From Spongilla lacustris (Eukaryota; Porifera; Demospongiae; Spongillida; Spongillidae), in NCBI GenBank assembly GCA_949361645.1, contig OX442416.1, forward strand, positions 3,092,146 to 3,156,145: a DNA stretch of 64,000 bases, written 5' to 3'. Both the position numbers and the translations under genes were made by a program. The notes beneath the pieces were generated by a model. The model saw only the letters and a program-made list of their open reading frames with translations. It searched no databases and had not been told where the DNA came from. Within the stretch, counting starts at the first letter, position 1; every line of letters begins with the position of its first letter. Positions 1 through 11,162 of this stretch are shown piece by piece.

Positions 1-175
1 GCCAGAAAGAAAATAATTAGAGCACCAAAATCTAAGGCTAAGGAAGATGGCTACATACTGAAATTTGAGAGTATAGTACCTTCCTTCAGCCCTTGATTGA
101 CAGAGAGCACTTCGATGATCACTGAATGGAAAGACATCAACATGGCTGAATGTACTTCCTCTACAGAACTACCAT

Positions 176-870
176 TTTGACCTGTCACCCTTGCAGTTCA
201 GAGATGGTTTAGCCATACGTTATTTGCGGAATCCTCCCAGACGTGATGGTTGTGGTACCACCTTAACTCTTCAGCATGCCTTTGATTGCAAGAAGGGATA
301 ACTCATCATTCAAAGACACAATGAAATATCAGAGACTGCATAGGAGATATGGCATCACAGGTATGGACACATGTCATCAAAGAACCAGTTGTCAGAGAGG
401 CTGATGTTAACAATGAAGATGATGAGCTACGACTGGACTTGGGGATACGTGGGGTGTGGCAACCTCAGGTGGAGGCATTATTTAATATCAAAGTTATTGA
501 CATTGATGCTCCTTTTCATTGCACTCGTTCACCTGAATCCATCCTGGAAATTGGAGCTAAAGAGAAGGATAGGGTCTATGAGCAGGCTGTAGTCGAGCGG
601 AGGGGTAACTTTACACCAATAGTTTTGTTGGTGGAAGGTTTGCTACAGAGAGGCCAAACAATTCCTAAAGAGAATAGCACCAACCTGGTTCCCAAATGGG
701 AAAAGCTCTATTCCCAAACGGGTGGATATGTTCGGGCCAGACTGGCCTTTGCTATCATAAGGGCAACCAGCTTGTGTCTAAGGGGTTCACGAGTGAAGTG
801 GAGGAGTGGACTTGGGATGCATGGATGACCGGGCACCTCTCTACTCTATTTTATAGATTGCTCATGCATG
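176..870 (+). pseudogene. Decayed non-LTR-type retroelement, C-terminal domain
   Basis: This is a fragment of a retroelement protein with at least one frameshift. The first part (176-298) reads DLSPLQFRDGLAIRYLRN and continues to a Cys/His zinc-knuckle-like stretch ending HAFDCKKG. After a shift, frame 349-828 reads a 159-residue block with VWQPQVEALFNIKVIDIDAP, RSPESILE, FTPIVLLVEG and VRARLAFAIIRATSLCLRGS. This arrangement resembles the region downstream of reverse transcriptase in many invertebrate retroelement proteins, which probably has a restriction-endonuclease-like fold. No reverse transcriptase is left. A matching tail (MDDRAPLYS) lies in a neighbouring frame near 822-850. The family assignment comes from remembered pattern similarity. 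A related deleted copy lies at 3420-3575 on the other strand. Confidence 0.6.
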
Positions 871-2064
871 CATAGAATATTTATTTTATATTTTATACTA
901 TATTTTATTTTATTGTAAATTATGTGCTTAGTAATTAAAAAAATTTCATTGCCTATTGATAAAATATCGATTACGTGGCTTCGTGACTAACTATGATGTG
1001 TTAACAGGTTAGGGTCACCCTCGCATATATACGAAGTTAGATTAAGGTTACCCTTTACACGTATATAAAGACAGTAAATGCATATAACATGGACTTAAAA
1101 TGATTGATGCTTATCATCACCACACAATTAAGCATTTGTACAACTTTCTTTGCACACAGCCAAGAAAAACACACACACATACACACACACACATGCACAC
1201 ACACACACACATACATCATATACATGTACATGATGGGTTACAGGGTTAAGGTTTGGGTTGTCAGTGATACTTTAAGTTATGACAGATATCACCTGACTTT
1301 TATACATGTACTTCTATTACAAAGGAATTTACACAACGGGTTAAAACTAGTGTTAGGGTTTGTGTATCGTTGCATATTTGTCATGGCCCACCACACATCC
1401 GTATCCTCTAATTACTGCACCCACCACCACCCATGCCCAACATGGACTTAAATAAATTGATGCTTACCATAACCACACATGCATTTGTACACAAGAAAAA
1501 AATGCATACACACTTCAATGTACAGTACCAGTCACACATCATATAAATTGCACCCTCCACCCATGCCTAAATAATTGTTGCTTACTATTTCACCACACAA
1601 CATGCTAAAATTAAATATATCAATTATTCGTGTATTGTAAACATAATTGTATGTGATGTGAATACATGTATTGTGAATATCTCAATGTAGTATCATTAAA
1701 ATCATAATAACGAAAAAAAATCAAAAAGTCAATAGGGGATAGGCCTTAGAGTACAGTTAAGAGGAGGAAGTAGAAATACAGGCAGTCTCTGCAGGCATTA
1801 GGACCCTTAAGATGAAAGAAAGAACTTCAGATAAAGCACACCCTGTGGACCCTTGATAATAATCACTTTAATAATAATAATAATGATATTTTTGAGAGGG
1901 GGAGCAAGGGGGGGGGGGAGAGAGAATAGAATAACTCCACCTGTGCATTGCTCTCCCACCCTCCAGACTCCAGACTAAAAACAAAAGAAGAGTCATGTTT
2001 GAGTTTGAAGTTTTTTGTTTGTGCACACGTCCCTTCAATATCCATGGTTCAAGTGACATCACAA

Positions 2065-2098
<34 letters not shown>

Positions 2099-2160
2099 CT
2101 AGCGGCAAGAAGCATAGTGAGGTATTAGCCAAAATTTATTAGCGAGGGGGATTAAATCAT
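871..2160. repeat. Gene-free AT-rich stretch with CA repeats and diverged direct repeats
   Basis: I see no gene here. A CA-rich microsatellite lies at about 1170-1213. A block beginning catggacttaaa and containing a ccacaca motif near 1088 recurs in diverged form near 1440, about 350 bp downstream. A pure G run occupies 2065-2098. Short open frames here come from CA and G repeats. Confidence 0.5.
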
Positions 2161-2163
2161 ATA

Positions 2164-2446
2164 TACACAAGATAAAAGAAACATTCTCTCTGAGAAAGTT
2201 AGTGGTATATAGGATTTGAAGGCAACAGTGGTGTAAAAAGGAAGGGAACAAGATATCAACGATTATAAGAATTTTAATAGTCCAATATTCATATTGTACG
2301 TACTACAAAAGTGCTAAATATAGGACTATTAAAAAAATTCGTACATCGTTGATATCTTGTTTCCTTCCTTTTTACGCCACCATTACCTTCAAATCCTATA
2401 TACCATCAACTTTCTCAGAGACAATGTTTTTTATATCTTGTATACA
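2164..2446. mobile_element. Foldback MITE (about 280 bp)
   Basis: The two ends are long inverted repeats. The left begins acaagata, followed by a tctctgagaaagtt motif and a ggatttgaagg motif. The right arm reads these back in reverse complement and ends tatcttgt. The arms are about 115 bp each around a roughly 50 bp loop, with TA-rich flanks. A related foldback with the same order of motifs lies at 26894-27194, so this is a repeat family. No coding sequence is present. Confidence 0.75.
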
Positions 2447-2556
2447 TGTATATGTGCGGCCGCAAGCGTATATGTTTTATTGTTCAGTACTGCATGCATG
2501 CAGTATTTGATGTATAGACCCTTTTCATCGCGTGAGCAATGACATTTAAATTATTC

Positions 2557-2803
2557 GTTGTCCGCCATCTTGGTGCTCAAGTTACTATAGGATGGTGTGG
2601 CCAAAACAAAGCTTTTGGTTATTACTGTACGTTCACAGTAAGTGATTATGAGTTTGTTTTTTTATTTTACAGTGGGTTCTGACATCATTCCATGGTAAGA
2701 ATATAAAAGTATTACGAGACCCAAAACAGGCATAAATAATTAAAAAAACTGTAAATTGCCCATACCGTTCTATAGTAACTTGAGCACCAAGATGGCGGAC
2801 AAC
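2557..2803. mobile_element. Short TIR element with ccgccatcttgg termini
   Basis: The left end (2557-2589) and right end (about 2771-2803) are perfect or near-perfect 33-bp inverted repeats starting gttgtccgccatcttggtgc. The interior of about 180 bp is non-coding. No clear target-site duplication is visible. It fits a MITE. The terminal repeat contains the ccaagatggcgg motif, discussed as a finding. Confidence 0.65.
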
Positions 2804-3419
2804 ATTGAATATGAATTGAATTAACCTAAGATGAATTTCATTAAATTAATTTTTGAGTCACATGAGAGGGGGGATCTATAAAATACGAACAAAATTTAAA
2901 GGAAAAAAACCTACAGGAGTTCAATGTTCAAACGGAGCGGCTCACGTAATGCCCTCAATAAACATGTTTGTGGGTCTGTGCATGATAGGAAGACCTCAAG
3001 CCTCTGATGCAAATTATTGCAGATTGCGTTAGGAGAAGCTCAGCTTGCGTATATTAGCCCAAAAATATGGATTATTGTGTCTTCACGAGGCCATTCTTAA
3101 TCTTTTGAGTTTGTTGTGGGAATACCAGGGGTACAAACGAGCCGTGCTCGATTTCTCTCACCCTTTGTATTTGTGTGTGGGTGGGTCCAAAATGTCTCAC
3201 CATTTGCAACATCAACATTACGGGATGATTCTTTACCTCAGTATAGGGATTATTAATGTCGCGGCTTGCGATAGTGAAACCCAAAAATATTGGAAAACTA
3301 TTTACATGTGCACAGTTCAATTTAAAAATATCATAAAATGGGGGTCAAAAGTTATTTCGTCACATGATAAAAAAGATAATACTGCCTGTACACGTACCTG
3401 GAGACATGATAAACCTAAG

Positions 3420-3575
3420 GTAGAGTAGTGGAGTAGAGTGGTGCCCTGTCATCAAACCAAGTCCACTTTTTGGCTCCAGACTCCAACACTGATTCGGGTG
3501 AATGGTTACAATGTGATGGAGCATCAGTGTCAATGACCCTGACGTCAAATAATGCCTCCATTGAGTAGAACATAG
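3420..3575 (-). pseudogene. Internally deleted retroelement C-terminal fragment
   Basis: On the minus strand this reads MEALFDVRVIDTDAPSHC, then HSPESVLESGAK, and is then fused to KWTW and DDRAPLYS. It matches the 349-850 fragment, with the middle (the FTP and VRARLA block) deleted. It is not a functional gene. Confidence 0.6.
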
Positions 3576-3983
3576 AATTTTAAATTTTATCACTATAAAA
3601 ACTCTACGTAGAAAAAAACGGTATATATTCATAACTGTACAACTGACCCTTTCCTTTCAAATTTCGTACACTTGTTCAGACAGTATCACTCTATATGTGG
3701 AAATCGATTTTGGTACTCCAATTATTTTCCACGCTGTGAGCGCTAATGCAACTGCTTTACGCCTCAAATTCAGGACGTCTTTACTGATTCGTATGGTTCA
3801 TTAATTTTGATGTCATCCGTTACAGTGTTATGTGTGTGTGTCTGTGTTTTATTTGGATGTGGGGCGTGCATGTTTTGATGTGTATGGTGTGTGTTTATGT
3901 GCCTGTTTGGGTGTGTGTGTGTTGATGGTTTTAGGGGTGTGTTGTAATGTGCAACCAAATTACGTTTAAAATGTTTACATTAA

Positions 3984-4183
3984 NNNNNNNNNNNNNNNNN
4001 NNNNNNNNNNNNNNNNNNNNNNNNNNNNNNNNNNNNNNNNNNNNNNNNNNNNNNNNNNNNNNNNNNNNNNNNNNNNNNNNNNNNNNNNNNNNNNNNNNNN
4101 NNNNNNNNNNNNNNNNNNNNNNNNNNNNNNNNNNNNNNNNNNNNNNNNNNNNNNNNNNNNNNNNNNNNNNNNNNNNNNNNNNN
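3984..4183. other. Assembly gap (200 N)
   Basis: A run of exactly 200 N marks a scaffold gap of unknown true size. Open frames across it are meaningless. Confidence 0.99.
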
Positions 4184-5100
4184 GCTGTGTATGATTTGGT
4201 CATCAGGCAGCAAGGGTTCGCTGCAATAAGGAAGTTGAAAATTGTGATGTTGCCATTTTTATGTCGATGCATTCTCAAAGGGAGTCAACAGCAAATCCTG
4301 TCAAAGTGGTTCATGATCAGCGTATTGCCACTAACTGCCATGATATGGCTCTGGTGCAAGCTAATGTAAAAGCCCTCATCTGAATATTTGGCTGCTCACT
4401 CCAAGAAGGTGATAACACCTCACCATACACTTTGCAATATTGATTGTAGCTTAAAAAGCATTATAGTGAATTGTGCAAATGGTATTCCCAAATATCCACT
4501 TGCCTGAGCAGAAATAAATTTAAATCCTGTTGTATTCTGTTACAGTTATTTATGAACCCACCTGATGCTACAGACTATATCCTATATAGTGTTTCATGTG
4601 CACACACCACATTTATGATACAAATAAGCATAGTACAGGAATGGCAGCTCAAGTTCAATGCTCATTTATCAGCTTGTAACATTTTGTGGATTGGACCGAT
4701 GACCGTGCTATGAGATACTTTCTCGCCAAAGCGATTGCCATATACACCGCCACGAGTGAGTATACAATGTGCTCGTAACTGGGCAAACCTCGACCTAGCG
4801 TGGCTGAAAAACACGTTATAAGGACGTTTGAACCATGTTTTACGTCTTAGACATGTTTTTTTAGCTACGCTACTCGCTAAGTCGAGTTTGGTCTATAGTT
4901 ACCAACGCTACGGGTGGCGCGGCGTACCGCAATTGAATAGCAGCTTTCGCTTCGACGCGCTAACCTGGGACCAGAGAAAAGAATTTGAGCTTGGCAATTT
5001 CGGCGAAGCTCCTAAGAACCTGTACAACTAGTGTGTGCCGTCAAATGTAAAAAGCATGCTAAACTGGCAGTACGGGAGTAAATATTTTCCGTATACGCCA
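4184..5100. other. No confident gene; weak open frames only
   Basis: A frame open from the gap to 4369 and a 67-codon frame at 4828-5031 (+) are the only candidates. The latter contains WRGVPQLNSSFRFDALTWDQ. Neither has recognisable motifs, splice context or a duplicate elsewhere in the window. The latter has a more protein-like composition than its surroundings and might be an exon or retroelement fragment. Confidence 0.25.
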
Positions 5101-5347
5101 CGGTAGACAAATGCATGTACCCCCGGAGACATTAAATCCTTCAAACCCCAGTTTTTCAGCCTACAGCATGTATACTGGTGATCTATATCAGACTACATGT
5201 ATTAGTTCATGCGGTTATAATTCACTGTGATGAAACAGTATAACTGCACATATACACTGACATATGATTCATGTGAATAATGGACAATAACAATGTTTCT
5301 ATCTCGGGACTTTGTACATCTCCTTGAAACGAAGAGGAAATTGTACA

Positions 5348-5351
<4 letters not shown>

Positions 5352-5386
<35 letters not shown>

Positions 5387-5396
5387 ATTCCGTCAG
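5352..5396. repeat. Poly-C tract downstream of K1
   Basis: A run of 45 C on the plus strand, which is G on the K1-sense strand, lies about 235 bp beyond the K1 stop. Equivalent tracts follow other copies. Confidence 0.9.
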
Positions 5397-5631
5397 TCTC
5401 AGTCTCTTGAACTATTGAATGTATGACATAATTATTCATAACCAGTAAAGCGCTAGCATTTCAGAATTACAGTAATTAGTTCACTGATAGCATGTTAATA
5501 GGCTTTTATCAGTATTCTCTTCGTCATATATCGTCTTCTGGTCACCACTCCCTGCATGCAAGGAAGAATGACATGTAAAATCAATGCTGGAATCAATGCG
5601 TGGTAAATTATACTAGGCTTGATAAAATAAC

Positions 5632-6014
5632 TTACTTAGACCGCCCAATATTGATCCTCTGCCTGTGCTTTCGCATGTGTTTTGCTGTTGGCTTGTTCTG
5701 CAATTCATAGGATCGCTCCTCCATCGATTCATAAGATGGCTTTTCAGTCACTTCATATAGGATCGCTCCTCCATCGATTCATATGATGGCTTTTCAGTCA
5801 TCCGATAAGATGGCTTTACAGTCACTTCATATGATCGCTCCTCCATCGATTCATAAGATGGCTTTTCAGTCACTCGATAAGATGGCTTTTTCGTCACTTT
5901 ATAGGATCGCTCCTCCATCGATTCATGATTCTTGTGCTTGATTGCAGTTGCAAGCGCGGCTATTCCCAGTAGATCTAGCAGAATAGCGGTCACCGTTGTA
6001 AATATGAACTTCAT
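5632..6014 (-). pseudogene. K1: KPSYE secreted repeat protein gene, frameshifted
   Basis: The start codon at 6014 opens MKFIFTTVTAILLDLLGIAA, a hydrophobic signal sequence carrying a small insertion compared with its relatives. It is followed by alternating ESMEERSYEVT and KPSYRVTEKPSY units. An extra 'at' in a SYEV unit near 5755 shifts the frame and ends the open frame at 5748. The normal frame resumes and runs to the usual basic tail and GRSK at 5632-5640. The splice donor and a downstream acceptor (gcag then ggagtggtga) are preserved. The TATA position has decayed to ctttcata at 6066-6073. This is probably a recent pseudogene, though a homopolymer-free 2-bp sequencing error is possible. 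It is the smallest member, with about four long units. Confidence 0.85.
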
Positions 6015-7096
6015 TTCTTTCGTCGTCGTTTTGGAAATGCGATAGACATCAGCACAGCCTCATCGCTTTCATAGTTGCTGGCATGAACATTGATAAATAG
6101 TATTAGGGTAATGACCGCATGCATGCACATAAATGTGTAATGAGGGCAATTACATAAATAATGTTCGTCTCGAAAGCAGACTACATAAATGGCTCCTAGC
6201 GTGTATGTAGTCTGCGAGACAAGGCCAAGGGAGAGAGCCATTTTAAATGTCAATATCCATAAGCAGTCGCAAGGTGTACAAGTATAGATCTTGAAAACGT
6301 CCATGGACTTCTACCCTTTGCAATTATGTAAGATTGCATGTCGATTGAATTGGCTGCAGTCCACATTTATCTATTAGCACAGACTGACATCAGTGACGAG
6401 GCTACACAGTACATGTACATTTACTGTGTGTAGTAAGCAGAATCTTACACGTAATACGTGCCAACGTTTTTATTGACGCATACTGCATAAAGATATATTA
6501 GCTTGCTTACCGATCAGCAGCTAGGAAAAGCAGCAGTTGCAGGTGCATGCTATTCATTGGGCAAAAGTTTACCTTCTATATGAAATTATCGTGCCGTAAA
6601 TCAGTAGTCAAGTGGCACTCAACAATGCAATTGTACATGTACTTGCATGCGAGTGTGGGACGGTATGGTCCGGTGTTTTAATAAGGTATATGTCGGAGAG
6701 TTTTGCATACGATGAACTGGCTCTTAAAGTCGTTAAAGATATCAACAGGGAAACATGCGTGAAATCATTTTGAAATCATTCGTGATTGAAAATAACCCAT
6801 ATGCACACTTGTATTGATTTTCTTGTGATTTTCTGTTTAATCACATGTACACAATGATATCTAAATTAATGATTCGGCGCTCTTTTCCAGAGCCACGTCA
6901 ATCCTTCAATTTTCCAGCCTACAGCATTTACTAGTGATCTACATGTATTTGTTCATGCGGTTTTATAATTCACCGTGATGAAACAGTATCACTTGAGGGA
7001 CAGAATTATTATTAGCAAATGTGCACATATAATTCGCGTGAATAATGGACAATAACAATGCATGATGATGTATAGGGCCATCTACCGATAGTTGTA

Positions 7097-7651
7097 ATGG
7101 ACCTTTTCGCAAGGAATGCAATTAGTGTTGATTACACGTGACGTCAACATCTGGAGTACATTCTTCCACGTTTGGCTATTGTTTTTGTGTATTCTCGCAT
7201 GTGTTGGCTTCAAACTCTTTGAGATTTGAGGTAAGAATGAATCATGATGAATGCAGTATGGAGGACCCCTCCAGGTACATGCTGTGATCATGCTTCGCAT
7301 TCTCGTTCAACGTTTCTGAAGGATGGCGTGTAGTGAATGCATTAACGAAAAACCCAGTACTTTGGCTGAACTAACAAAAGACGATATACCCGGAGCATAA
7401 CTAAATGAGCCATTCCATGGCATTCTAAAAGTGCGCACTTTCACACCTACGCAGGCAAATGGATAGGACTGTGATGGTAGATTCCACGAAGCAATATATA
7501 GTGCTCTTCTTCTCACATAAAAAAGTATTCGTGACAAGCTACCACTGTAACAAGGAACATTCGGCGGATGTACTCCGGATGTAACGTCACTTCTAATTAT
7601 GACGTCACGTTGACGCGCAAACATTCCAGGGCCATAAATGAAAAGGTCCAT
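7097..7651. mobile_element. TA-flanked TIR element, 555 bp
   Basis: The termini are atggaccttttc and its reverse complement at 7640-7651, flanked by TA on both sides. The tandem copy of the same locus near 9765 lacks the insert and reads gttgtaattacaatacgg, which gives an approximate empty site. The subterminal aaggaatgcaatt motif is shared with the 2.5 kb element at 11811-14297, so the two look related. No coding content is convincing. Confidence 0.7.
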
Positions 7652-7824
7652 TATATTACGGCAAGCAATTACGTAACGAACATGATATATCATAGTGTGT
7701 GTCGTATGCGCATGCATGCACAAGCCCGGCAGAACGTGTTAGATTTTATGTTTAGGTTCTGTGATGTTTCTATGGCGCGACTTTGTAAATCTCCTTTAAA
7801 CGAGGGTGGCAATTGTGCCCCATT

Positions 7825-7872
7825 CCCCCCCCCCCCCTCCCCCCCCCCCCCCCTCCCCCCCCCCCCCCCCCC
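7825..7872. repeat. C-rich tract downstream of K2
   Basis: A C run with three single T interruptions lies about 175 bp past the K2 stop. It is the counterpart of the tracts after K1 and K3. Confidence 0.9.
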
Positions 7873-8045
7873 TCCTTCAGTCTCATGCAGTCTCTTGAAG
7901 TATTGAGAGCATGTTAACAGATTTTAATCGGTATTCTCTTCGTCATTACTTCTTCTGGTCACCACTCACTGCATGAAAGGAAGAATGTCATGTAAAATCA
8001 AGGCAGGCATGGTTAATTATACTAGACTAGTATTGATAAGGTAAC

Positions 8046-8550
8046 TTACTTAGACCGCCCAGTATGGATCCTCTGCCTGCCGTGCTTTCGCATGGGTTTT
8101 GCTGTTGGCTTGTTCGCCACTTCATAGGATCGCTCCTCCTCCGATTCATAAGATGGCTTTTCAGTCACTCGATAAGATGGCTTTTCAGACACTTCGTAGG
8201 ATCGCTCCTCCATCGATTCATAAGATGGCTTATCAATCCCTCGATAAGATGGCTTTTCAGACACTTCATAGGATCGCTCCTCCATCGATTCATAAGATGG
8301 CATTTCAATCACTTGATAAGATGGCTTTTCAGTCACTTCATATGATCGCACCTCCGATTCATAAGATGGCTTTTCAGTCACATGATAAGATGGCTTGTTC
8401 GCCACTTTATAGGATCGCTCCTCCATCGACTCATAAGATGGCTTTTCAGCCACTTCATCCATCGACTCAGTCTTGATTCTTGTGCTTGATTGCAGTTGCA
8501 AGCGTGGCTATTCCCAGTAGCAGAATAACGGTTGTAAGCATGAACTTTAT
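8046..8550 (-). pseudogene. K2: KPSYE repeat gene, start and frame damaged
   Basis: The expected start codon at 8548-8550 reads ATA. A Met two codons later (8539-8541) is in the signal-peptide frame and would give MLTTVILLLGIATLATAIKH. That frame then meets a stop (aag aat caa gac tga) near 8470, because DNA equivalent to the KVAHYES segment is missing. The repeat frame itself is open from 8501 to 8046 with nine or so KPSY/RSYE units and the PMRKHGRQRIHTGRSK tail. The frames for secretion and for repeats are therefore disconnected. The intron donor at the stop codon and the acceptor before tgagtggtga are still present. It is flanked by tandem copies K1 and K3. Confidence 0.85.
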
Positions 8551-8903
8551 TTCTTTCGTCGTCGTTTTGGAAATGCGATAGACATCAGTACAGCCTCATC
8601 GCTTTCATAGTTCCTGGCATGAACATTGATAAATAGTATTCGGGTAATGACCGCATGCATGCACATAAATGTGTACTAAGGGTAATCAGTTACATAAATG
8701 TTCGTCTCGAAAGCAGACTACATAAATGGCTCCTAGCGTGTATGTATAGTCTGCGAGACAAGGGAGAGAGCCATTTTTAATGCCAATATCCATAAGTAGT
8801 TGCAAGGTGTACAAGTAGATCTTGAAAACGTCCATGGACGCTAACCTTTGCAATGATGTAAGATTGCATGTCGATTTAATTGGCTGCAGTCCACATTTAT
8901 CTA

Positions 8904-9022
8904 CACAGCAAAAAATTTTTAGTGTATTTCACTCAAAACGCAAACTATATCACTCAGAATCCTGATTCAGAGTGATATAGTTTGCCGTTTTGAGTGAAAT
9001 ACACCAAACTGTTTTTGCTGTG
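8904..9022. mobile_element. 119-bp snap-back MITE
   Basis: The termini are cacagcaaaaa and tttttgctgtg, with a nearly continuous palindrome (gagtgaaatacac, tcactctgaatc). TA flanks both ends. The tandem paralogue at about 6370 reads atctattagcacag, which is exactly the empty site with a single TA. It fits a Tc1/mariner-type non-autonomous element. Confidence 0.9.
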
Positions 9023-9949
9023 TATTAGCACAGACTGACATCATGCAGTGACGAGGCTACACATGTACATGTACATGTACTGTGTGTAGTAAGCAGAATC
9101 TTACACGTAATACGTGCCAACATTTTTATTGACGCATACTGCATAAAGATATATTAGCTTGCTTACCGATCAGCAGCTAGGAAAAGCAGCAGTTGCAGGT
9201 GCATGCTATTCATTGGGCAAAAGTTTACCTTCTATATGAAATTATCATGCCGTAAATCAGTAGTCAAGTGGCACTCAGCAATGCAATTGTACATGTACTT
9301 GCATGCGAGTGTGGGACGGTATGGTCCGGTGTTTTAATAAGGTATATGTCGGAGAGTTTTGCATACGATGAACTGGCTCTTAAAGTCGTTAAAGATATCA
9401 ACAGGGAAACACGCGTGAAATCATTTAGAAATCATTCATAATTGAAAATAACCCATATGCACACTTGTATTGATTTTCGTGTGATTTTCTGCTTAATCAC
9501 ATGTATACAATGATATCTAAATTAATGATTCGGCGCTCTTTTCCAGAGCCACGTCAATCCTTCAATTTTCCAGCATACGGCATCTACCAGTGATCTATAC
9601 ATGTATTTGTTCATGCGGTTTTATAATTCACCGTGATGAAACAGTATCACTTGAGGGACAGAATTATTATTAGCAAATGTGCACATATAATTCGCGTGAA
9701 TAATGGACAATAACAATGCATGATGATGTATAGTGAGAGGGCTATAGGGCCATCTACCGATAGTTGTAATTACAATACGGCAAGCAATTACTTATTAATG
9801 TATACTGACATATCATAGTGTGTGTCGTATGAGCATGCATGCACATGCAAGCCCGGCATAACGTGTTAGATTTTATGTTTAGGTTCTGTGATGTTTCTAT
9901 GGCGTGACTTTGTAAATCTCCTTTAAACGAGGGTAGCAATTGTGCCCCA

Positions 9950-9950
<1 letters not shown>

Positions 9951-10009
<59 letters not shown>
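9951..10009. repeat. Poly-C tract (59 C) downstream of K3
   Basis: This is the longest pure C run in the window. It lies about 250 bp past the K3 stop. The K6 counterpart in the other arm (about 34816) is shorter and interrupted. Confidence 0.9.
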
Positions 10010-10255
10010 ATTCCTTCAGTCTCATGCAGTCTCTTGAAGTATTGAGTGTATGACATATTATTTATTAATAACCAGTAAAGCTTCCAGCATTACAGTAACA
10101 TGTTCACTAGCTGATAGCATGTTAACAGGTTTTAATCGGTATTCACTTCTTCTGGTCACCACTCACTGCATGAAAGGAAAAAAAATGTCATGTAAAATCA
10201 AGGCCGGAATCAATGCATGGTAAATTATACTAGACTACAGTATTGATAGGATAAC

Positions 10256-11107
10256 TTACTTAGACCGCCCAATATGGACCCTCTGCCTGCCGTGCTTTCG
10301 CATGGGTTTTGCTGTTGGCTTGTTCGCCACTTCATAGGATCGCTCCTCCTCCGATTCATAAGATGGCTTTTCAGTTACCCGATAAGATGGCTTTTTAGTC
10401 ACTTCATAGGATTGCTCCTCCGATTCATAAGATGGCTTTTCAGTCACACGATAAGATGGCTTGTTCGCCACTTTATAGGATCGCTCCTCCATCGATTCAT
10501 AAGATGGCTTTTCAGTCGCTCCATAGGATCGCTCCTCCATCGATTCATAAGATGGCTTTTCAATCACTTGATAAGATGGCTTTTCAGTCACTTCATATGA
10601 TCGCTCCTCCGATTCATAAGATGGCTTTTCAGTCACGTGATGAGATGGCTTTTCAGTCACGTGATAAGATGGCTTTTCAGTCACTTCATATGATCGCTCC
10701 TCCGATTCATAAGATGGCTTTTCAGTCACACGATAAGATGGCTTGTTCGCCACTTTATAGGATCGCTCCTCCATCGATTCATAAGATGGCTTTTCAGTTG
10801 CTTCATAGGATCGCTCCTCCATCGATTCATAAGATGGCTTTTCAGTCACACGATAAGATGGCTTGTTCGCCACTTTATAGGATCGCTCCTCCATCGATTC
10901 ATAAGATGGCTTTTCAATCACTTGATAAGATGGCTTTTCAGTCACGTGATAAGATGGCTTTCCCGCGACTTCATAAGATGGCTTTTCTGTGACTTCGTAG
11001 GAGCTTTCCTTCGTTGATTCATAATGTGCTACTTTCTTGTGATTGATTGCAGTTGCAAACGTGGCTATTCCCAGTAGCAGAATAACGTTTGTAACCATGA
11101 AATTCAT
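10256..11107 (-). CDS. K3: secreted KPSYE repeat protein (intact)
   Basis: This encodes a predicted 283-residue secreted, low-complexity protein. Residues 1-20 (MNFMVTNVILLLGIATFATA) form a signal peptide with a likely cut before INHKK. Residues 32-260 are repeats in which 16-residue units (KPSYESMEERSYEVTE-like) alternate with 8-residue KPSYRVTE, KPSYHVTE and KVANKPSY variants. The tail PMRKHGRQRVHIGRSK is strongly basic. The start is fixed by family conservation and by a TATA box about 50 bp upstream. The unspliced stop TAA (10256-10258) sits inside a donor GTAAGT. A 94-bp intron (10166-10259) would replace the final Lys with Asn-Glu-Trp-stop. A TTTATT (reverse AATAAA) at 10061-10066 could serve polyadenylation. 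The function is unknown; Tyr, Lys and Glu richness suggests an extracellular structural or adhesive protein. K6 in the other arm is its mirror paralogue and about 85 residues longer. Confidence 0.88.
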   Translation of the reverse strand: MNFMVTNVILLLGIATFATAINHKKVAHYESTKESSYEVTEKPSYEVAGKPSYHVTEKPSYQVIEKPSYESMEERSYKVANKPSYRVTEKPSYESMEERSYEATEKPSYESMEERSYKVANKPSYRVTEKPSYESEERSYEVTEKPSYHVTEKPSHHVTEKPSYESEERSYEVTEKPSYQVIEKPSYESMEERSYGATEKPSYESMEERSYKVANKPSYRVTEKPSYESEEQSYEVTKKPSYRVTEKPSYESEEERSYEVANKPTAKPMRKHGRQRVHIGRSK

Positions 11108-11154
11108 TTCTTTCGTCGTCTTTGTGGAAGTGAGATAGACCTATAGCTTCATTG

Positions 11155-11162
11155 CTTTTATA
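11155..11162 (-). promoter_or_regulatory. TATA box of K3
   Basis: ctttta-ta on the plus strand reads tataaaag on the minus strand, 48-55 bp upstream of the K3 start. The same spacing recurs before K4, K6, K8, K9 and K11. Confidence 0.8.

Noticed and set aside
3931..4369. Open frames running through the N gap
   Set aside because: Translation of unknown bases is meaningless.
9754..10056. Frames with poly-Gly or poly-Pro at C/G homopolymers (also near 2065, 7840, 15500, 15740, 38860)
   Set aside because: Homopolymer artefacts. Tract lengths in assemblies are unreliable.
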